A stretch of DNA of 64,000 nt from Serratia nevei (GTDB lineage: Bacteria; Pseudomonadota; Gammaproteobacteria; Enterobacterales; Enterobacteriaceae). Positions 9,381 to 19,195 of this stretch are shown one piece after another. Under the pieces are notes generated by a model. The model saw only the letters and a program-made list of their open reading frames with translations, made no database searches and was not told the origin of the DNA. The translations under genes and the position numbers were made by a program. The number at the start of each line of letters is the position of its first letter. The first letter of the stretch is position 1. The DNA is taken from positions 113,887 through 177,886 of the forward strand of contig NZ_JAMYWQ010000005.1 in assembly GCF_024160145.1 (NCBI RefSeq), written 5' to 3'.

Positions 9381-9913
9381 TAAAAAAGCTCTCTGAAAGG
9401 TTTTCCCTGAATATCTTTTGGTGACAGCAGTGGTTCGCTAACTGGCCATTCGACACCCAACTCAGGATCGTTCCACAGCAGGCAACCTTCGTTACTCGGA
9501 TCATAGTAATCAGTGCATTTATATTCAAAATCAGCCGAGTCCGAAACTACGACAAAACCATGAGCGAGACCAGGCGGCACCCAAAGCTGATTTTTGTTCT
9601 CTTCAGACAAGTAGACGCCAACCCATTTTTTGAACGTCGGAGAATCAGGACGAATATCGACGACCACATCGTAGACTTCGCCACGTACCACTCTCACCAA
9701 CTTACCTTGAGGTTTTGCCGTTTGGAAATGCAACCCTCGCAACACACCGCGAGCTGAACGGGAGTGGTTATCTTGTACGAACTCCGCATCAATGCCAAGC
9801 AGCTCCTGGTACCGGCTTTTTTGGAACGTTTCCAAGAAAAAACCACGCTGATCGCCAAACACTTTGGGTTCGATCAGCTTTACACCTTCAACCTGCGTCT
9901 CTATCACTTTCAT
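9380..9913 (-). CDS. rmlC: dTDP-4-dehydrorhamnose 3,5-epimerase, copy 1
   Basis: RmlC epimerises dTDP-4-keto-6-deoxyglucose before RmlD reduces it. Visible landmarks are GDQRGFFLE, QDNHSRS, GVLRGLHFQ (active-site His), VVVDIRPDSP and PPGLAHGFVV. I start at the ATG at 9913 (MKVIETQ), giving the usual 177 aa; the longer frame adds 19 residues that do not belong to the family. A second rmlC lies 1.5 kb away beyond galE. The two proteins are clearly similar but not identical, so this is an old duplication or a recombination product rather than a recent one. Confidence 0.95.
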   Translation of the reverse strand: MKVIETQVEGVKLIEPKVFGDQRGFFLETFQKSRYQELLGIDAEFVQDNHSRSARGVLRGLHFQTAKPQGKLVRVVRGEVYDVVVDIRPDSPTFKKWVGVYLSEENKNQLWVPPGLAHGFVVVSDSADFEYKCTDYYDPSNEGCLLWNDPELGVEWPVSEPLLSPKDIQGKPFRELF

Positions 9914-10328
9914 TAAGAATTTACTCACGAAAAACGTTACCCAGAGACCTCGAATTATGCTTATAAGCACGCGCTGCCACCGAGTTTACACTTCACGTTT
10001 GAGGTCTTTTTGAACTGACCTTAAACAAACTCGCGTGCATATGACAGAAATAATATAGGGTCCGCGAAGGTTTGAGAGACTAGCACAATTTGCAAAAACA
10101 TCCGACACCGTAACGTAAAAAAATACGCAAAACCTTCGTGGATGCTGGCCAAAAAACAACAATAGTCAATTGATTTTAAAAGAAAACACTGAATATTCAG
10201 TATAAGATCTTGCGGAACTTCCAAAGGGGTTGGTTACATTTTATCAAGTATTGCTTACTGATTACCCAATGGATGTTTGGGCCCCATCAATTATCCTTTC
10301 CGATAAACGGCAGGGCCCAATTGCAGGA
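9914..10328. other. Intergenic region, 415 bp, between galE and rmlC copy 1
   Basis: No gene is supported here. The region is AT-rich and contains one long-range inverted repeat, TTGGGCCC (10277-10284) against GGGCCCAA (10313-10320), with a 28-base loop just downstream of the galE stop; this may slow or end galE transcription. A gap of this size inside an otherwise tight rml cluster suggests galE and rmlC copy 1 were joined by recombination. Confidence 0.5.
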
Positions 10329-11345
10329 TCAACGCTGAAAACCCTTAGGATTTTTCTTCTGCCAGTTCCAGGTATCGCGCATCATGTCATCGAGACCCCG
10401 GCTCACCTTCCATCCCAGCTCTTGATAGGCCAGCTCTGCATCCGCCCAGAACGCGGGTAGATCGCCGTCGCGGCGCGGCAAGATTTGATAGGGAATCGTT
10501 ACGCCTGATGCTTTCTCAAATGCCTTAACCATGGCTAACACCGAGTGCCCTACGCCGGCCCCCAGGTTATAGGCCTTGAATCCGTTGCTCTTCGGCAAAT
10601 GATCCATCGCTTTCAGATGACCGTCAGCCAGATCCATCACATGGATGTAATCGCGCTCTCCCGTCCCATCTTTGGTCGGATAATCCCCACCGAAAATGCC
10701 CAATTTTTCGAGTTTGCCGATCGCCACCTGCGAGATGTACGGCAGCAAATTATTGGGAATACCATTAGGATCTTCGCCAATCAGGCCGGATTCGTGAGCC
10801 CCTACCGGGTTGAAGTAACGCAAAGCAATAATCGAAAATTGCGGTTCTGCTTTGGCAAAATCCTGCAGGATCAGCTCGACCATCAATTTGGATGTGCCAT
10901 AAGGGCTGGTTGTCCCGCCGATCGGCGTAGTCTCGACATAGGGCACCGGCGAATTGGCTCCATAGACGGTGGCTGAGGAGCTGAAGATGAAATCATGCAC
11001 GCCGGCCTGGCGCATGGCAGCCAACAGTACCAGCGTGCCGGTGACATTGTTCTGATAATACTCCAGCGGCTTGCGCGTCGACTCCCCGACGGCCTTGAGG
11101 CCAGCAAAGTGGATGACGGCAGTGATCTCATGCGCGCCAAAAATGCGATGCAGGCAATCGGCATCCTGCACGTCTCCCTGATAGAACAGCGCGGCCTTCC
11201 CCGCCAGTTTCTCCACGCGGTGCAAAGACTCCGCAGACGAGTTCGACAGATTGTCCAACACCACCACGTCTTGGCCACGTTCCAGCAGAGATAACACGGT
11301 GTGAGACCCAATGTAACCGGCGCCGCCGGTGACTAAAATTGCCAT
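10329..11345 (-). CDS. galE: UDP-glucose 4-epimerase
   Basis: GalE interconverts UDP-glucose and UDP-galactose with bound NAD. The sequence opens with [16 protein letters not shown] (the NAD-binding GxxGxxG), has SSSATVYG (about residue 123) and the active-site pair YGTSK (about 149-153), and ends in the normal domain; 338 aa is the standard length. It has a strong ribosome binding site (AGAGGGGAAG). It sits between two rmlC genes in the rml cluster, which points to galactose in one of the local polysaccharides. This is a surface-polymer copy; a gal-operon copy may exist elsewhere. Confidence 0.95.
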   Translation of the reverse strand: MAILVTGGAGYIGSHTVLSLLERGQDVVVLDNLSNSSAESLHRVEKLAGKAALFYQGDVQDADCLHRIFGAHEITAVIHFAGLKAVGESTRKPLEYYQNNVTGTLVLLAAMRQAGVHDFIFSSSATVYGANSPVPYVETTPIGGTTSPYGTSKLMVELILQDFAKAEPQFSIIALRYFNPVGAHESGLIGEDPNGIPNNLLPYISQVAIGKLEKLGIFGGDYPTKDGTGERDYIHVMDLADGHLKAMDHLPKSNGFKAYNLGAGVGHSVLAMVKAFEKASGVTIPYQILPRRDGDLPAFWADAELAYQELGWKVSRGLDDMMRDTWNWQKKNPKGFQR

Positions 11346-11446
11346 ACTTCCCCTCTATTATGTTTGCCGGTTCCGCAGGATAACTTACGGTGATTATAAA
11401 AAAGATGCTCCCCCCGTAAGACCCACTTTTCAACGCCTTCGTGAAA

Positions 11447-11980
11447 TTAATTCAATGCATTGAAAAAACTGCCATTTTTATCTTTTTCAGATAACAGAGG
11501 ATTGTCGAGCGGCCATTCAATTCCAATGTCAGGATCGTTCCACAACAGGCACCCTTCATGAATCGGGTTATAATAATCCGTACATTTATACTCGAAATCA
11601 GCAATATCCGAGAGCACCACAAAGCCATGCGCCAGACCAGGCGGGATCCAGAATTGCGTTTTGTTCTCTTCGGAAAGCACGACCCCCTCCCAGACACCGT
11701 AGCTAGGCGAGTCTTTACGAATATCGACGACGACATCAAACACTTCACCGCGAACGACGCGCACCAGCTTGCCCTGAGGGTTTACCGTTTGAAAATGCAG
11801 GCCACGCAGCACTCCTTTTGAAGAGCGCGAATGGTTGTCCTGAACAAACTCGAACTCGATATCCAGCGCCTCTTGGTAACGTTTCTTTTCGAACGTTTCC
11901 AGAAAGAAACCGCGTGCATCGCCAAACACCTTAGGCTGGACGATCTTGACGCCATGAATTCGCGTATCGCTCACTTGCAT
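11447..11980 (-). CDS. rmlC: dTDP-4-dehydrorhamnose 3,5-epimerase, copy 2
   Basis: This second 177-aa RmlC shares the same landmarks as the copy at 9380 (GDARGFFLE, QDNHSRS, GVLRGLHFQ, PPGLAHGFVV). Its ATG lies just after the rmlA stop, with AGAAG as ribosome binding site inside the rmlA end, so it is coupled to rmlA. By position this is the copy in the standard rmlBAC order. Either copy should be enough for the pathway; nothing in the active-site segments suggests that one is dead. Confidence 0.95.
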   Translation of the reverse strand: MQVSDTRIHGVKIVQPKVFGDARGFFLETFEKKRYQEALDIEFEFVQDNHSRSSKGVLRGLHFQTVNPQGKLVRVVRGEVFDVVVDIRKDSPSYGVWEGVVLSEENKTQFWIPPGLAHGFVVLSDIADFEYKCTDYYNPIHEGCLLWNDPDIGIEWPLDNPLLSEKDKNGSFFNALN

Positions 11981-11981
11981 T

Positions 11982-12851
11982 TTACTTCTCCACCAGCAGT
12001 TGTGCTAGGTATTGACCGTATTGGGTTTTACTCAATAACTTCGCCTCTTGCGCCACCTGTTCTGTGCTGAGCCATCCCTTTCTGTAAGCGATCTCTTCCA
12101 GGCACGCGACTTTAAAGCCCTGACGATGCTCGATAGTATGGATAAACTGAGCAGCTTCAATCAGGCTATCGTGTGTGCCCGTATCCAGCCAGGCAAAGCC
12201 GCGCCCCAAGATTTCAACATTCAATGCCCCGCGTTCCAGATACATTTGATTCAGCGTGGTGATTTCCAATTCGCCGCGGGACGAAGGTTTTACCTGCTTA
12301 GCCAATTCAACCACATGGCGGTCATAGAAATAGAGCCCGGTAACTGCCCAGTTCGATTTCGGCACCGCCGGTTTTTCTTCCAGCGATAACGCCCTGAAGT
12401 TCTGGTCAAACTCCACCACCCCGAAACGCTCAGGATCCATCACTTGGTAGCCGAATACCGTCGCGCCTTCCTCCTGCGCGGCAACGCTTTCCAACTTTTT
12501 GCCGAAACTCTGACCAAAGTAAATATTATCGCCCAGGACCAACGCACAGCGCTCACCGTTAATGAACTCTTCGCCTATCAAAAAGGCCTGCGCCAATCCA
12601 TCCGGACTCGGCTGTACCGCATAGCTGAGTGTGATACCAAAACGCTGCCCATCCCCCAACAGGCGCCGGAACGAAGGCAGATCTTCCGGGGTGGAGATGA
12701 TCAGAATATCGCGAATCCCGGCGAGCATCAGCACCGAGATCGGGTAATAAATCATTGGCTTATCATAAATAGGCAGCAGCTGTTTCGACACGCCGCGGGT
12801 GATGGGGTAAAGGCGAGTACCTGAGCCACCGGCAAGAATAATACCTTTCAT
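11982..12851 (-). CDS. rmlA: Glucose-1-phosphate thymidylyltransferase
   Basis: RmlA makes dTDP-glucose from glucose-1-phosphate and dTTP, the first step of the dTDP-rhamnose pathway. The start [16 protein letters not shown] is the nucleotidyltransferase signature; VLGDNIYFG (about residue 107) and [20 protein letters not shown] are family landmarks. Length 289 aa is standard. The ribosome binding site is AAGGAA. The product also feeds the VioA-like route proposed for the capsule locus. Confidence 0.97.
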   Translation of the reverse strand: MKGIILAGGSGTRLYPITRGVSKQLLPIYDKPMIYYPISVLMLAGIRDILIISTPEDLPSFRRLLGDGQRFGITLSYAVQPSPDGLAQAFLIGEEFINGERCALVLGDNIYFGQSFGKKLESVAAQEEGATVFGYQVMDPERFGVVEFDQNFRALSLEEKPAVPKSNWAVTGLYFYDRHVVELAKQVKPSSRGELEITTLNQMYLERGALNVEILGRGFAWLDTGTHDSLIEAAQFIHTIEHRQGFKVACLEEIAYRKGWLSTEQVAQEAKLLSKTQYGQYLAQLLVEK

Positions 12852-12864
12852 AGCGTTCCTTAAA

Positions 12865-13929
12865 TTATTGCGTCAGCCCAAGGCGTTCACCGGCGTATGA
12901 GCCGTCTTTGACGCGGCTCCACCAGATTTCATTCGCCAGATACCATTCGACCGTTTTGCGAATCCCGCTATCGAAGGTTTCCTGGGGTTTCCAACCCAAC
13001 TCTTTATCTATTTTCGACGCATCGATGGCATAACGCATGTCATGGCCGGGCCGATCGGCCACGAAGGTGATCAACGCTGCGTAGTTGCTCAGGCCCGCCG
13101 GCTTGACCGGTGCCAGCTCATCCAACAGCCGGCAAATCGTCTGCACAACCTCGATATTCTTGCGCTCGTTGTGGCCGCCGATATTATAGGTTTCGCCTAC
13201 CTCGCCCTCCGTCACAACCTTGTAGAGGGCGCAGGCATGATCTTCGACATACAGCCAATCGCGAATTTGTGCGCCGTCGCCATATACCGGCAATGGCTTA
13301 CCTTCCAACGCATTCAGGATCGTCAAAGGGATAAGTTTTTCGGGGAAATGGTACGGGCCGTAATTATTGGAGCAATTGGTGACGAGGGTCGGTAAACCAT
13401 AGGTGCGTGACCAGGCCCGCACCAGGTGATCGCTGGCGGCTTTCGATGCGGAGTATGGGCTGCTTGGTGCATAAGGCGTAGTTTCAGTGAACAAATCCTC
13501 GGTGCCGTGCAGATCGCCATACACTTCGTCGGTAGAGATATGATGGAACCGAAAGGCCTTTTTCGCCGCTTCCGGTAAGGTATGCCAGTATTGCCGTGCG
13601 GCTTCCAGCAACGTGTAGGTGCCTACGATGTTGGTCTCGATGAAGGCCGCCGGGCCATCGATAGAGCGATCCACATGGCTCTCTGCAGCCAAATGCATAA
13701 CCGCATCCGGTTTAAAATCAGCAAAAACGCGGTCCAATTCGCTACGGTTACAAATATCCACCGGTTCAAAGCTGAAACGGTCAGAGCTCGCTACCAGTTT
13801 TAGGGACTCAAGATTGCCGGCGTAAGTCAGGCTATCCAACACCAACACCTGATCCATCGTTTTATTGATAATATGCCGGACCACGGCCGAACCAATAAAG
13901 CCGGCGCCACCGGTAACAATAATTTTCAT
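12865..13929 (-). CDS. rmlB: dTDP-glucose 4,6-dehydratase
   Basis: RmlB converts dTDP-glucose to dTDP-4-keto-6-deoxyglucose using bound NAD. It has [11 protein letters not shown] at residues 6-16, the catalytic segment [11 protein letters not shown] (about 130-140), [11 protein letters not shown] (Tyr/Lys pair, about 167-171) and [12 protein letters not shown]. Length 354 aa is normal. It is the first gene of the rml group, with GAGGGG before the ATG. The 201-bp gap to lipD contains a hairpin and a degenerate ops-like word (13955-13970). Confidence 0.97.
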   Translation of the reverse strand: MKIIVTGGAGFIGSAVVRHIINKTMDQVLVLDSLTYAGNLESLKLVASSDRFSFEPVDICNRSELDRVFADFKPDAVMHLAAESHVDRSIDGPAAFIETNIVGTYTLLEAARQYWHTLPEAAKKAFRFHHISTDEVYGDLHGTEDLFTETTPYAPSSPYSASKAASDHLVRAWSRTYGLPTLVTNCSNNYGPYHFPEKLIPLTILNALEGKPLPVYGDGAQIRDWLYVEDHACALYKVVTEGEVGETYNIGGHNERKNIEVVQTICRLLDELAPVKPAGLSNYAALITFVADRPGHDMRYAIDASKIDKELGWKPQETFDSGIRKTVEWYLANEIWWSRVKDGSYAGERLGLTQ

Positions 13930-14100
13930 AAACCCCTCAAAAATTGATTCAATCGCCTACGGCCCCTGACCGCGCGCCGAAGACGCGCCAGATTCATTTC
14001 AGATGGCTCAGAGAGTGGGAAATGGATGGAAATAACATACCGCATAGCCGGTTGAAAAAGCAGTCCTCAGACACGCTTTCGGAAAAGACCTACTCCCGTT

Positions 14101-14122
14101 CCCGGCGGATCAGACCGCCGGG
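14101..14122 (-). terminator. Hairpin just downstream of lipD
   Basis: CCCGGCGG and CCGCCGGG form an 8-bp perfect stem with a six-base loop, starting nine bases past the lipD stop on the minus strand. Only a short T-rich tail (TCTTTTCC) follows about 20 bases later, so termination may be partial. Confidence 0.6.
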
Positions 14123-14130
14123 CGGTTTAT

Positions 14131-15510
14131 CTAGCGAGCATACTCAAAGTATTGTGCGACGCGATTAATATCGCTCTTATCCAACGTACCGGAATCGCTC
14201 AATAATGTGACCCAAGATTTAATATAGGTGTATTTTGCCGATGCCAGATCGCGGCGAGCCGAGTACAGCTGCTGTTCCGCATTCAACACATCGACGTTGA
14301 CCCGCTGGCCCAAAACGACGCTTTTTTTAGTCGCTTCAACCTGTTTCGTGGCGGATTGCACCGCCAGCTCATAGGCGGCCAACTTTGCGCGGCTGCTCAG
14401 GCAAAGGTTAAATTGCTTACGCAGATCGTTCAGTTTGTCCCCGACCTGAGCATCCATTTCATACATCGCCTGGCCGTAACGTGCGGCAGCCTGACGCGTA
14501 GAAGCCGCTACGCCGCCGCCGGAATAAAGCGACATGCTAACCTGCACACCGATACTGTCGGTACGGTATTTTTGGTTAACGGTGTTATCGCTGCTGGAGT
14601 CATTTTCAGAATGAGAAGCATAAAGCTGCACCTGCGGCATAAAACCGGCCCGGTTTCTCTCTACCTCATACTTTGCCGCATCGACGCTGTGGCGGGATGC
14701 AGCCAACTCCGGGTTATTTTCCAGGGCAATCTTTTGCCACTCTTCAAACTTCGAAGGGATCAATGGAGCGACCTGGAATTTGCCCGGTCGAAGCATCTGA
14801 AGCGAACCATACTGCTCGAGCGGAGCGCCGATGATAACTTCCAAATCGCGTTTGGCAGAGTCAAGCGCATCCTGGGCCTCTATCTCTTGTGCTTCTGCCA
14901 GGCTATACCTCGCCTGCGTTTCGGAAACATCGGTAATCGTCCCCTCACCTGCCCGCAACAGCTCACGGTTCTGGCTTAACTGCGTGGCATAAGAAGCCTT
15001 CTGCGCTTGCGCGAGAGATATTTGATCCTTTGCGTAAGCGACTTCTACATAGGCGGTCACGACCCGTACCGCCAAATCCATAAACTTGGCGCGGTAACGC
15101 TCGTCTGACATCAGCGTTTGCGCCACCCCCGCCTTGTAACGGGCATAGGCCTCATAGTCAAACAGCGGCTGCGTCACAGAAACCGAGCCCGAGTAGCTGC
15201 GATATTTCTGGCTGTTCGTCGCCTCTATCGTCTCGCCGGTAAATATGTTGCTCTGCGGATATTTCACCGTTTGCCAGTTTTTCGGTGAATTTTGATAGTT
15301 TAATGCCACCTTCGGCAATAAACCTGCCATGCCGATATTTTTGCTCTCGTCTCCCGCCTCTTTCTCTTTAAATGCCGCCCTGAAGGTCGGATCCTTGTCA
15401 AGTGCCAGCGAATATGCGTCTAAAATCCCTATGGAATAAACCGGCGCAGATATCGCAAACAATAGGGTACTGATAGTAAGGCCAGCAACCTGTCGTTTAA
15501 ATCGAATCAA
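14131..15510 (-). CDS. lipD: LipD: outer-membrane channel of the Lip type I secretion system
   Basis: This 459-aa protein is a TolC-family outer-membrane factor. It has a signal peptide (about residues 1-26, ending PVYS), then two long helical repeats rich in A/Q/E/L with the YSLAxAQ and LNAEQQLYSARRDL segments typical of type I secretion channels. With LipB and LipC it forms the tripartite channel known in S. marcescens to secrete the lipase, metalloprotease and S-layer protein. The only start that keeps the signal peptide is a TTG at 15510, supported by GAGGAA eight bases upstream inside the end of lipC. The lipC stop and this start are separated by two bases, so translation is coupled. Confidence 0.93.
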   Translation of the reverse strand: MIRFKRQVAGLTISTLLFAISAPVYSIGILDAYSLALDKDPTFRAAFKEKEAGDESKNIGMAGLLPKVALNYQNSPKNWQTVKYPQSNIFTGETIEATNSQKYRSYSGSVSVTQPLFDYEAYARYKAGVAQTLMSDERYRAKFMDLAVRVVTAYVEVAYAKDQISLAQAQKASYATQLSQNRELLRAGEGTITDVSETQARYSLAEAQEIEAQDALDSAKRDLEVIIGAPLEQYGSLQMLRPGKFQVAPLIPSKFEEWQKIALENNPELAASRHSVDAAKYEVERNRAGFMPQVQLYASHSENDSSSDNTVNQKYRTDSIGVQVSMSLYSGGGVAASTRQAAARYGQAMYEMDAQVGDKLNDLRKQFNLCLSSRAKLAAYELAVQSATKQVEATKKSVVLGQRVNVDVLNAEQQLYSARRDLASAKYTYIKSWVTLLSDSGTLDKSDINRVAQYFEYAR

Positions 15511-15512
15511 AA

Positions 15513-16844
15513 TTATTCCTCTGTTAATGAAGTATGAGCGCGATCCAAAATAGGTTTAAACAGATAACTTAACAGCGAGCGAGACCCCGTTTTCACGAAA
15601 ACCTCCACGGGCATGCCGGCTTTGATATCGTCGCCATTTAACATTTTCATGCCTTCAGGGGTAACGGTCACCTGCATCTGGTAGTAGGGTTCGCCATTCG
15701 TCTTATCCACCAGGCGGTCTGCCGATATTAACGTCACCGTGCCCGGGATCTTCGGCGTCTTATTCTGATTGAAGGCGGTAAACATCAAGTCAACCGGTAA
15801 GCCGTCATACACTTTGTCGACCAAATCGACCTTGAGGCGTGAATCCACCACCAGGGTCGCCTGGCTCGGCACGATATCCATCAAATGATCGCCGGCCCCT
15901 ACCACGCCACCCAAAGTGAAAACATTTAGCCCAACTACGGTGCCATCGACCGGAGACACAATCGCCGTGTTACCCAGATCGAAATTCGCCATTTCCAACT
16001 TGTTTCTGAACTCGTTGGCATCCATTTGCGTCTGTGCCAGTTGCGTACGAACTTCGCGCTGATAATCGGCAAAGCGCTGATCGATACGCTGGCGCGATTC
16101 CAGCAGCTGTTTCTGCAACTGACCAATGCGCCCTTGAGTTTCGTCGATACTGCCATTCACTTCGGCAAACTGCCTTTGTACCTCCAAATAACGGTTGCGC
16201 GGAATATAGCCGTCTGCAGCAAGCTGTTTCATTCCATTCATCTGCTCACGCAGGCTGGAGAGCTGAATACTTTTGTTCGCCTGGGAGTCCTGCAGCCCTT
16301 TTAGCTGGAAACGTACGCCGTCCATCGATTGCTTATACCCATCGATTTCACTGTTTAAACCGAGACGACGGGATGAAAACAGCTGCGTTTGCAGCGCGAT
16401 GATTTCCGCCACGCGCGGCTGTTCTTTCGCTTTTAGCAGCGCCGGGGAGAAAGTGATCTGGCTTGCGCCGTCGCGTTCAGCCAAAAGCCGCCCTTCGGTG
16501 GCCAATGTGGTGTAATACTGGACGCGAAAAGAATCGACCTGCGCCTGGGCCTGGACCTGGCTGAGTTGCACCAGCATCTCACCGGCTTTAACCCGATCCC
16601 CCTCTTTCACCAAAATGTTTTTGATGATGCCGCCTGCCGGAGCCTGAACCGTTTTACGGTTGCCGGAAACGATCACTGAACCGGGCGACGCCACGCCCTT
16701 ATCCAACGGCGCGAATGCAGCCCAGATAAAGAAACCAAACAGCCCTATTGCAACAACCAGCCATCCCAAACGCGTAAATCGCCGCTCATCTTGCGGGATC
16801 TGTTCAGCATACGGGTCCTGAGACTCGCCAACATGCGTAGACAT
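15513..16844 (-). CDS. lipC: LipC: periplasmic adaptor (membrane fusion protein) of the Lip type I system
   Basis: LipC links the inner-membrane ABC protein to the outer-membrane channel. It has one transmembrane helix (about residues 27-45, LVVAIGLFGFFIWAAFAPL), a first lipoyl half (GSVIVSGNRKTVQAPAGGI), a long coiled-coil hairpin, the second half (NTAIVSPVDGTVVGLNVF) and a beta-barrel end, as in HlyD/PrtE proteins. The start chosen is the ATG at 16844, with AAAGGAG seven bases upstream; it gives 443 aa, the length known for LipC. A longer frame begins at 16895 but lacks support. Confidence 0.95.
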   Translation of the reverse strand: MSTHVGESQDPYAEQIPQDERRFTRLGWLVVAIGLFGFFIWAAFAPLDKGVASPGSVIVSGNRKTVQAPAGGIIKNILVKEGDRVKAGEMLVQLSQVQAQAQVDSFRVQYYTTLATEGRLLAERDGASQITFSPALLKAKEQPRVAEIIALQTQLFSSRRLGLNSEIDGYKQSMDGVRFQLKGLQDSQANKSIQLSSLREQMNGMKQLAADGYIPRNRYLEVQRQFAEVNGSIDETQGRIGQLQKQLLESRQRIDQRFADYQREVRTQLAQTQMDANEFRNKLEMANFDLGNTAIVSPVDGTVVGLNVFTLGGVVGAGDHLMDIVPSQATLVVDSRLKVDLVDKVYDGLPVDLMFTAFNQNKTPKIPGTVTLISADRLVDKTNGEPYYQMQVTVTPEGMKMLNGDDIKAGMPVEVFVKTGSRSLLSYLFKPILDRAHTSLTEE

Positions 16845-16897
16845 ACCTACTCCTTTGAGTGCGGGCGACGCATTTGCGCCACCGGCCAAGTTCACAA

Positions 16898-18664
16898 CTA
16901 ATTGGTTTGAGTTTTAGGGAAATGGCCTTCATCCGCCGGCGAATTCACCGCACGAGCCGCTTGCTGGCTAGCCTGCGTCTTTTGCGCGTTAGCCAAGGCC
17001 TGCAATACCTGTTGCGTTGGCCCGAAAGCGTTGACTACGCCGTTTGTCAGCAGCAACAGCTTGCTGGTCATCGACAGTAGGTTTGTGCGATGCGTAATCA
17101 AGATGACGGTTTTATTACGTTGCTTGAGGAACAGAATCGCCTGGTTCAGCGCCCTTTCGCCGGCATCATCCAGATTCGAGTTCGGTTCATCCAGAACGAT
17201 CAGCGACGGATCGCCATAGAGGGCGCGAGCCAAGCCTATCCGTTGTTTTTGCCCACCGGACAATCCGGCCCCGCCGTTGCCGATATGCGAGTCGTAGCCG
17301 TTCGGGAAACGCAAGATCAGCTCATGCACCCCCGCCAATTTGGCAGCTTCAATGACTTTTTCGGAGTCGACATCATTAAACCGCGAGATGTTCTCGGCGA
17401 TCGTGCCGGCGAACAGTTCGATATCCTGCGGCAGATACCCGATATATGGCCCAAGCTCATCCTTGTTCCACTGATAAATGTCCGCATTATCCAGACGCAC
17501 GATGCCTTCGCTCACCGGCCAGATCCCGACTAACAGGCGTGCCAGCGTCGACTTGCCTGAAGCGCTGGGGCCAATGATGCCGAGCACATCGCCAGGCTGA
17601 ATCGCAAAGCTGACATTGTGCAGCACCGCGTCTCCTTTCGAGCCGGGAGGTGTGGCGGTCACGCCTTCTACGGACACGATCCCTTCAGGCCGCGGCAGAG
17701 ACATCCCGGTCCCGCGTTGCGGGTGCATCTCCAACAGCTTGACCAGGCGCTGATAAGAGAGTTTGGCCGAGCTCCAGCTTTTCCAGATGTTGATCACCTG
17801 TTCAATTGGCGCCAGCGTTCTGCCCATCAGGATAGAACCGGCGATCATCATACCGGGCGTAATGTGCCCATCAATCGCCAGCCACCCCCCCAATCCGAGA
17901 ACCAGCGATTGCAGTGAGAGACGGACAAATTTGGTGATGGAAGTGACGGTCGTCGCACGCTCGCTGGCTACGCGTTGGCTATTAAGGAAGCGTTGGTGCA
18001 GCCCAAACCAGCGGCGTTTCAAATTAGGCAACATGCCCAGCGCTTCGATCACCTCCGCGTTGCGCAAATTGGTACTCGCCAGGTTGCCTGACATGATGGA
18101 CAGCTTGCTGGCCTCGCCCAATGGTTTTTTAGAGACGATTTCATTGATGACGGCAAGGGCGATCAACAGCAGCGAGCCGATCAGCGCAAAAAGGCCCAAC
18201 CAGGGGTTAAACAGGAAGATGACCAACAAATAGATGGGGAACCACGGGGCATCGAAAAAGGCGAACAGCGCGCTGCCGGTAAGAAATTGCCTTACGGTGG
18301 TCAAATCGCCCAGCATCTGACCGGCGTCTGATGAGCCGTTTTGCAAGTTAGCCTCATAGGCAGCAGTATAAACGCGCGTATTGAGGCGCATATCTAATTG
18401 GCTGCCGATACGGATGACCACCATGCTGCGAACGTACTCCAGTAACGCCATCACGCCAAACAGGCCCAGCATAATCAGCGTCAACATCAGCAGGGTTATT
18501 TCGTTACGAGAGGGAAGAACCCGATCGTAAACCTGTAACATATAGACGGAAGGAACAAGCATTAATAGATTTATAAATGCGGTGAATATACCAACGGTCC
18601 AAAAGACTTTACTTCGCGTCCGTATAACATCCGCAATTTCATTGCGCGGTATGAATTGATTCAC
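16898..18664 (-). CDS. lipB: LipB: ABC transporter of the Lip type I secretion system
   Basis: LipB (588 aa, as in Serratia) combines a six-helix membrane domain (about residues 20-300) with an ATPase domain: Walker A GPSASGKST (about 365), signature LSGGQKQR (about 466) and Walker B LIVLDEPN (about 488). No N-terminal peptidase domain is present, as in the PrtD/HasD group. It recognises C-terminal secretion signals and drives one-step export. It is transcribed away from slaA, its likely main cargo. An RcsAB-like palindrome lies about 52 bp upstream of the ATG. Confidence 0.96.
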   Translation of the reverse strand: MNQFIPRNEIADVIRTRSKVFWTVGIFTAFINLLMLVPSVYMLQVYDRVLPSRNEITLLMLTLIMLGLFGVMALLEYVRSMVVIRIGSQLDMRLNTRVYTAAYEANLQNGSSDAGQMLGDLTTVRQFLTGSALFAFFDAPWFPIYLLVIFLFNPWLGLFALIGSLLLIALAVINEIVSKKPLGEASKLSIMSGNLASTNLRNAEVIEALGMLPNLKRRWFGLHQRFLNSQRVASERATTVTSITKFVRLSLQSLVLGLGGWLAIDGHITPGMMIAGSILMGRTLAPIEQVINIWKSWSSAKLSYQRLVKLLEMHPQRGTGMSLPRPEGIVSVEGVTATPPGSKGDAVLHNVSFAIQPGDVLGIIGPSASGKSTLARLLVGIWPVSEGIVRLDNADIYQWNKDELGPYIGYLPQDIELFAGTIAENISRFNDVDSEKVIEAAKLAGVHELILRFPNGYDSHIGNGGAGLSGGQKQRIGLARALYGDPSLIVLDEPNSNLDDAGERALNQAILFLKQRNKTVILITHRTNLLSMTSKLLLLTNGVVNAFGPTQQVLQALANAQKTQASQQAARAVNSPADEGHFPKTQTN

Positions 18665-18716
18665 TTTCTATCCCTTAACATCACCTGCACCAACTACCCA
18701 CCCGCATTGATTTGCA

Positions 18717-18730
18717 TAAGAAATATCTTA
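18717..18730. promoter_or_regulatory. RcsAB-box-like palindrome upstream of lipB
   Basis: TAAGAAATATCTTA matches 10 of 14 positions of the RcsAB box consensus (TAAGAATATTCCTA) and has perfect five-base outer arms (TAAGA/TCTTA). Rcs control of surface-polymer genes is well known. The site is 53 bp before the lipB ATG, where it could activate or repress depending on the unmapped promoter. Confidence 0.4.
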
Positions 18731-19118
18731 TATCCAAACCACCCCAAACATGCTCGAGAATGCAGATACTTTTTTAGTAACTATAGTTAGACAAGTTGAA
18801 ATCCTGCAAGGCGAAACGGAAAAAAAAACCGCGCCAAGAAAAAGAACCAATAACATATATAATCAATAACATAACTCATAACAACCCCGCTATTCTTGCG
18901 GGTCAGAACCAAAAAAAACGCCGTAATTGATGCCCAAGATAAATCATTAGCCCACTAACAAATCAAATGCAATAGTTTCAAATGAAACAATCCAGATGGA
19001 AACAGATTAAATTTTCATTAATAAAGAACAAAAAAATCATATTTTTTATAAAGTAACAATAATCCTATAGCCATTACAAATAGTTATCGCCCCACACCCC
19101 CAAAAGTTATCCGCAACC

Positions 19119-19195
19119 TTGACAAAACAGACTTCCGTGCCTTTCCTTAGGTGGAGGGTAAAGGCTCGCGTTTATTGCACGCGCCGTTGTCCCTC
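19119..19195 (+). promoter_or_regulatory. Probable slaA promoter and structured 5' leader
   Basis: A consensus -35 (TTGACA, 19119-19124) is followed 17-18 bases later only by a weak -10 (TTTCCT/TTCCTT). If used, it gives a leader of about 175 bases. That leader can pair GAGGG (19154-19158) with CCCTC (19191-19195) and CGCG (19067+100 to 19170) with CGCG (19180-19183). Long folded leaders often stabilise S-layer mRNAs; the link here is inferred. Confidence 0.4.

Noticed and set aside
9970..9981. GGTGGCAGCGCG on the minus strand upstream of rmlC copy 1 as a fourth ops element
   Set aside because: It differs from ops at three core positions and lacks the rest of the JUMPStart sequence.
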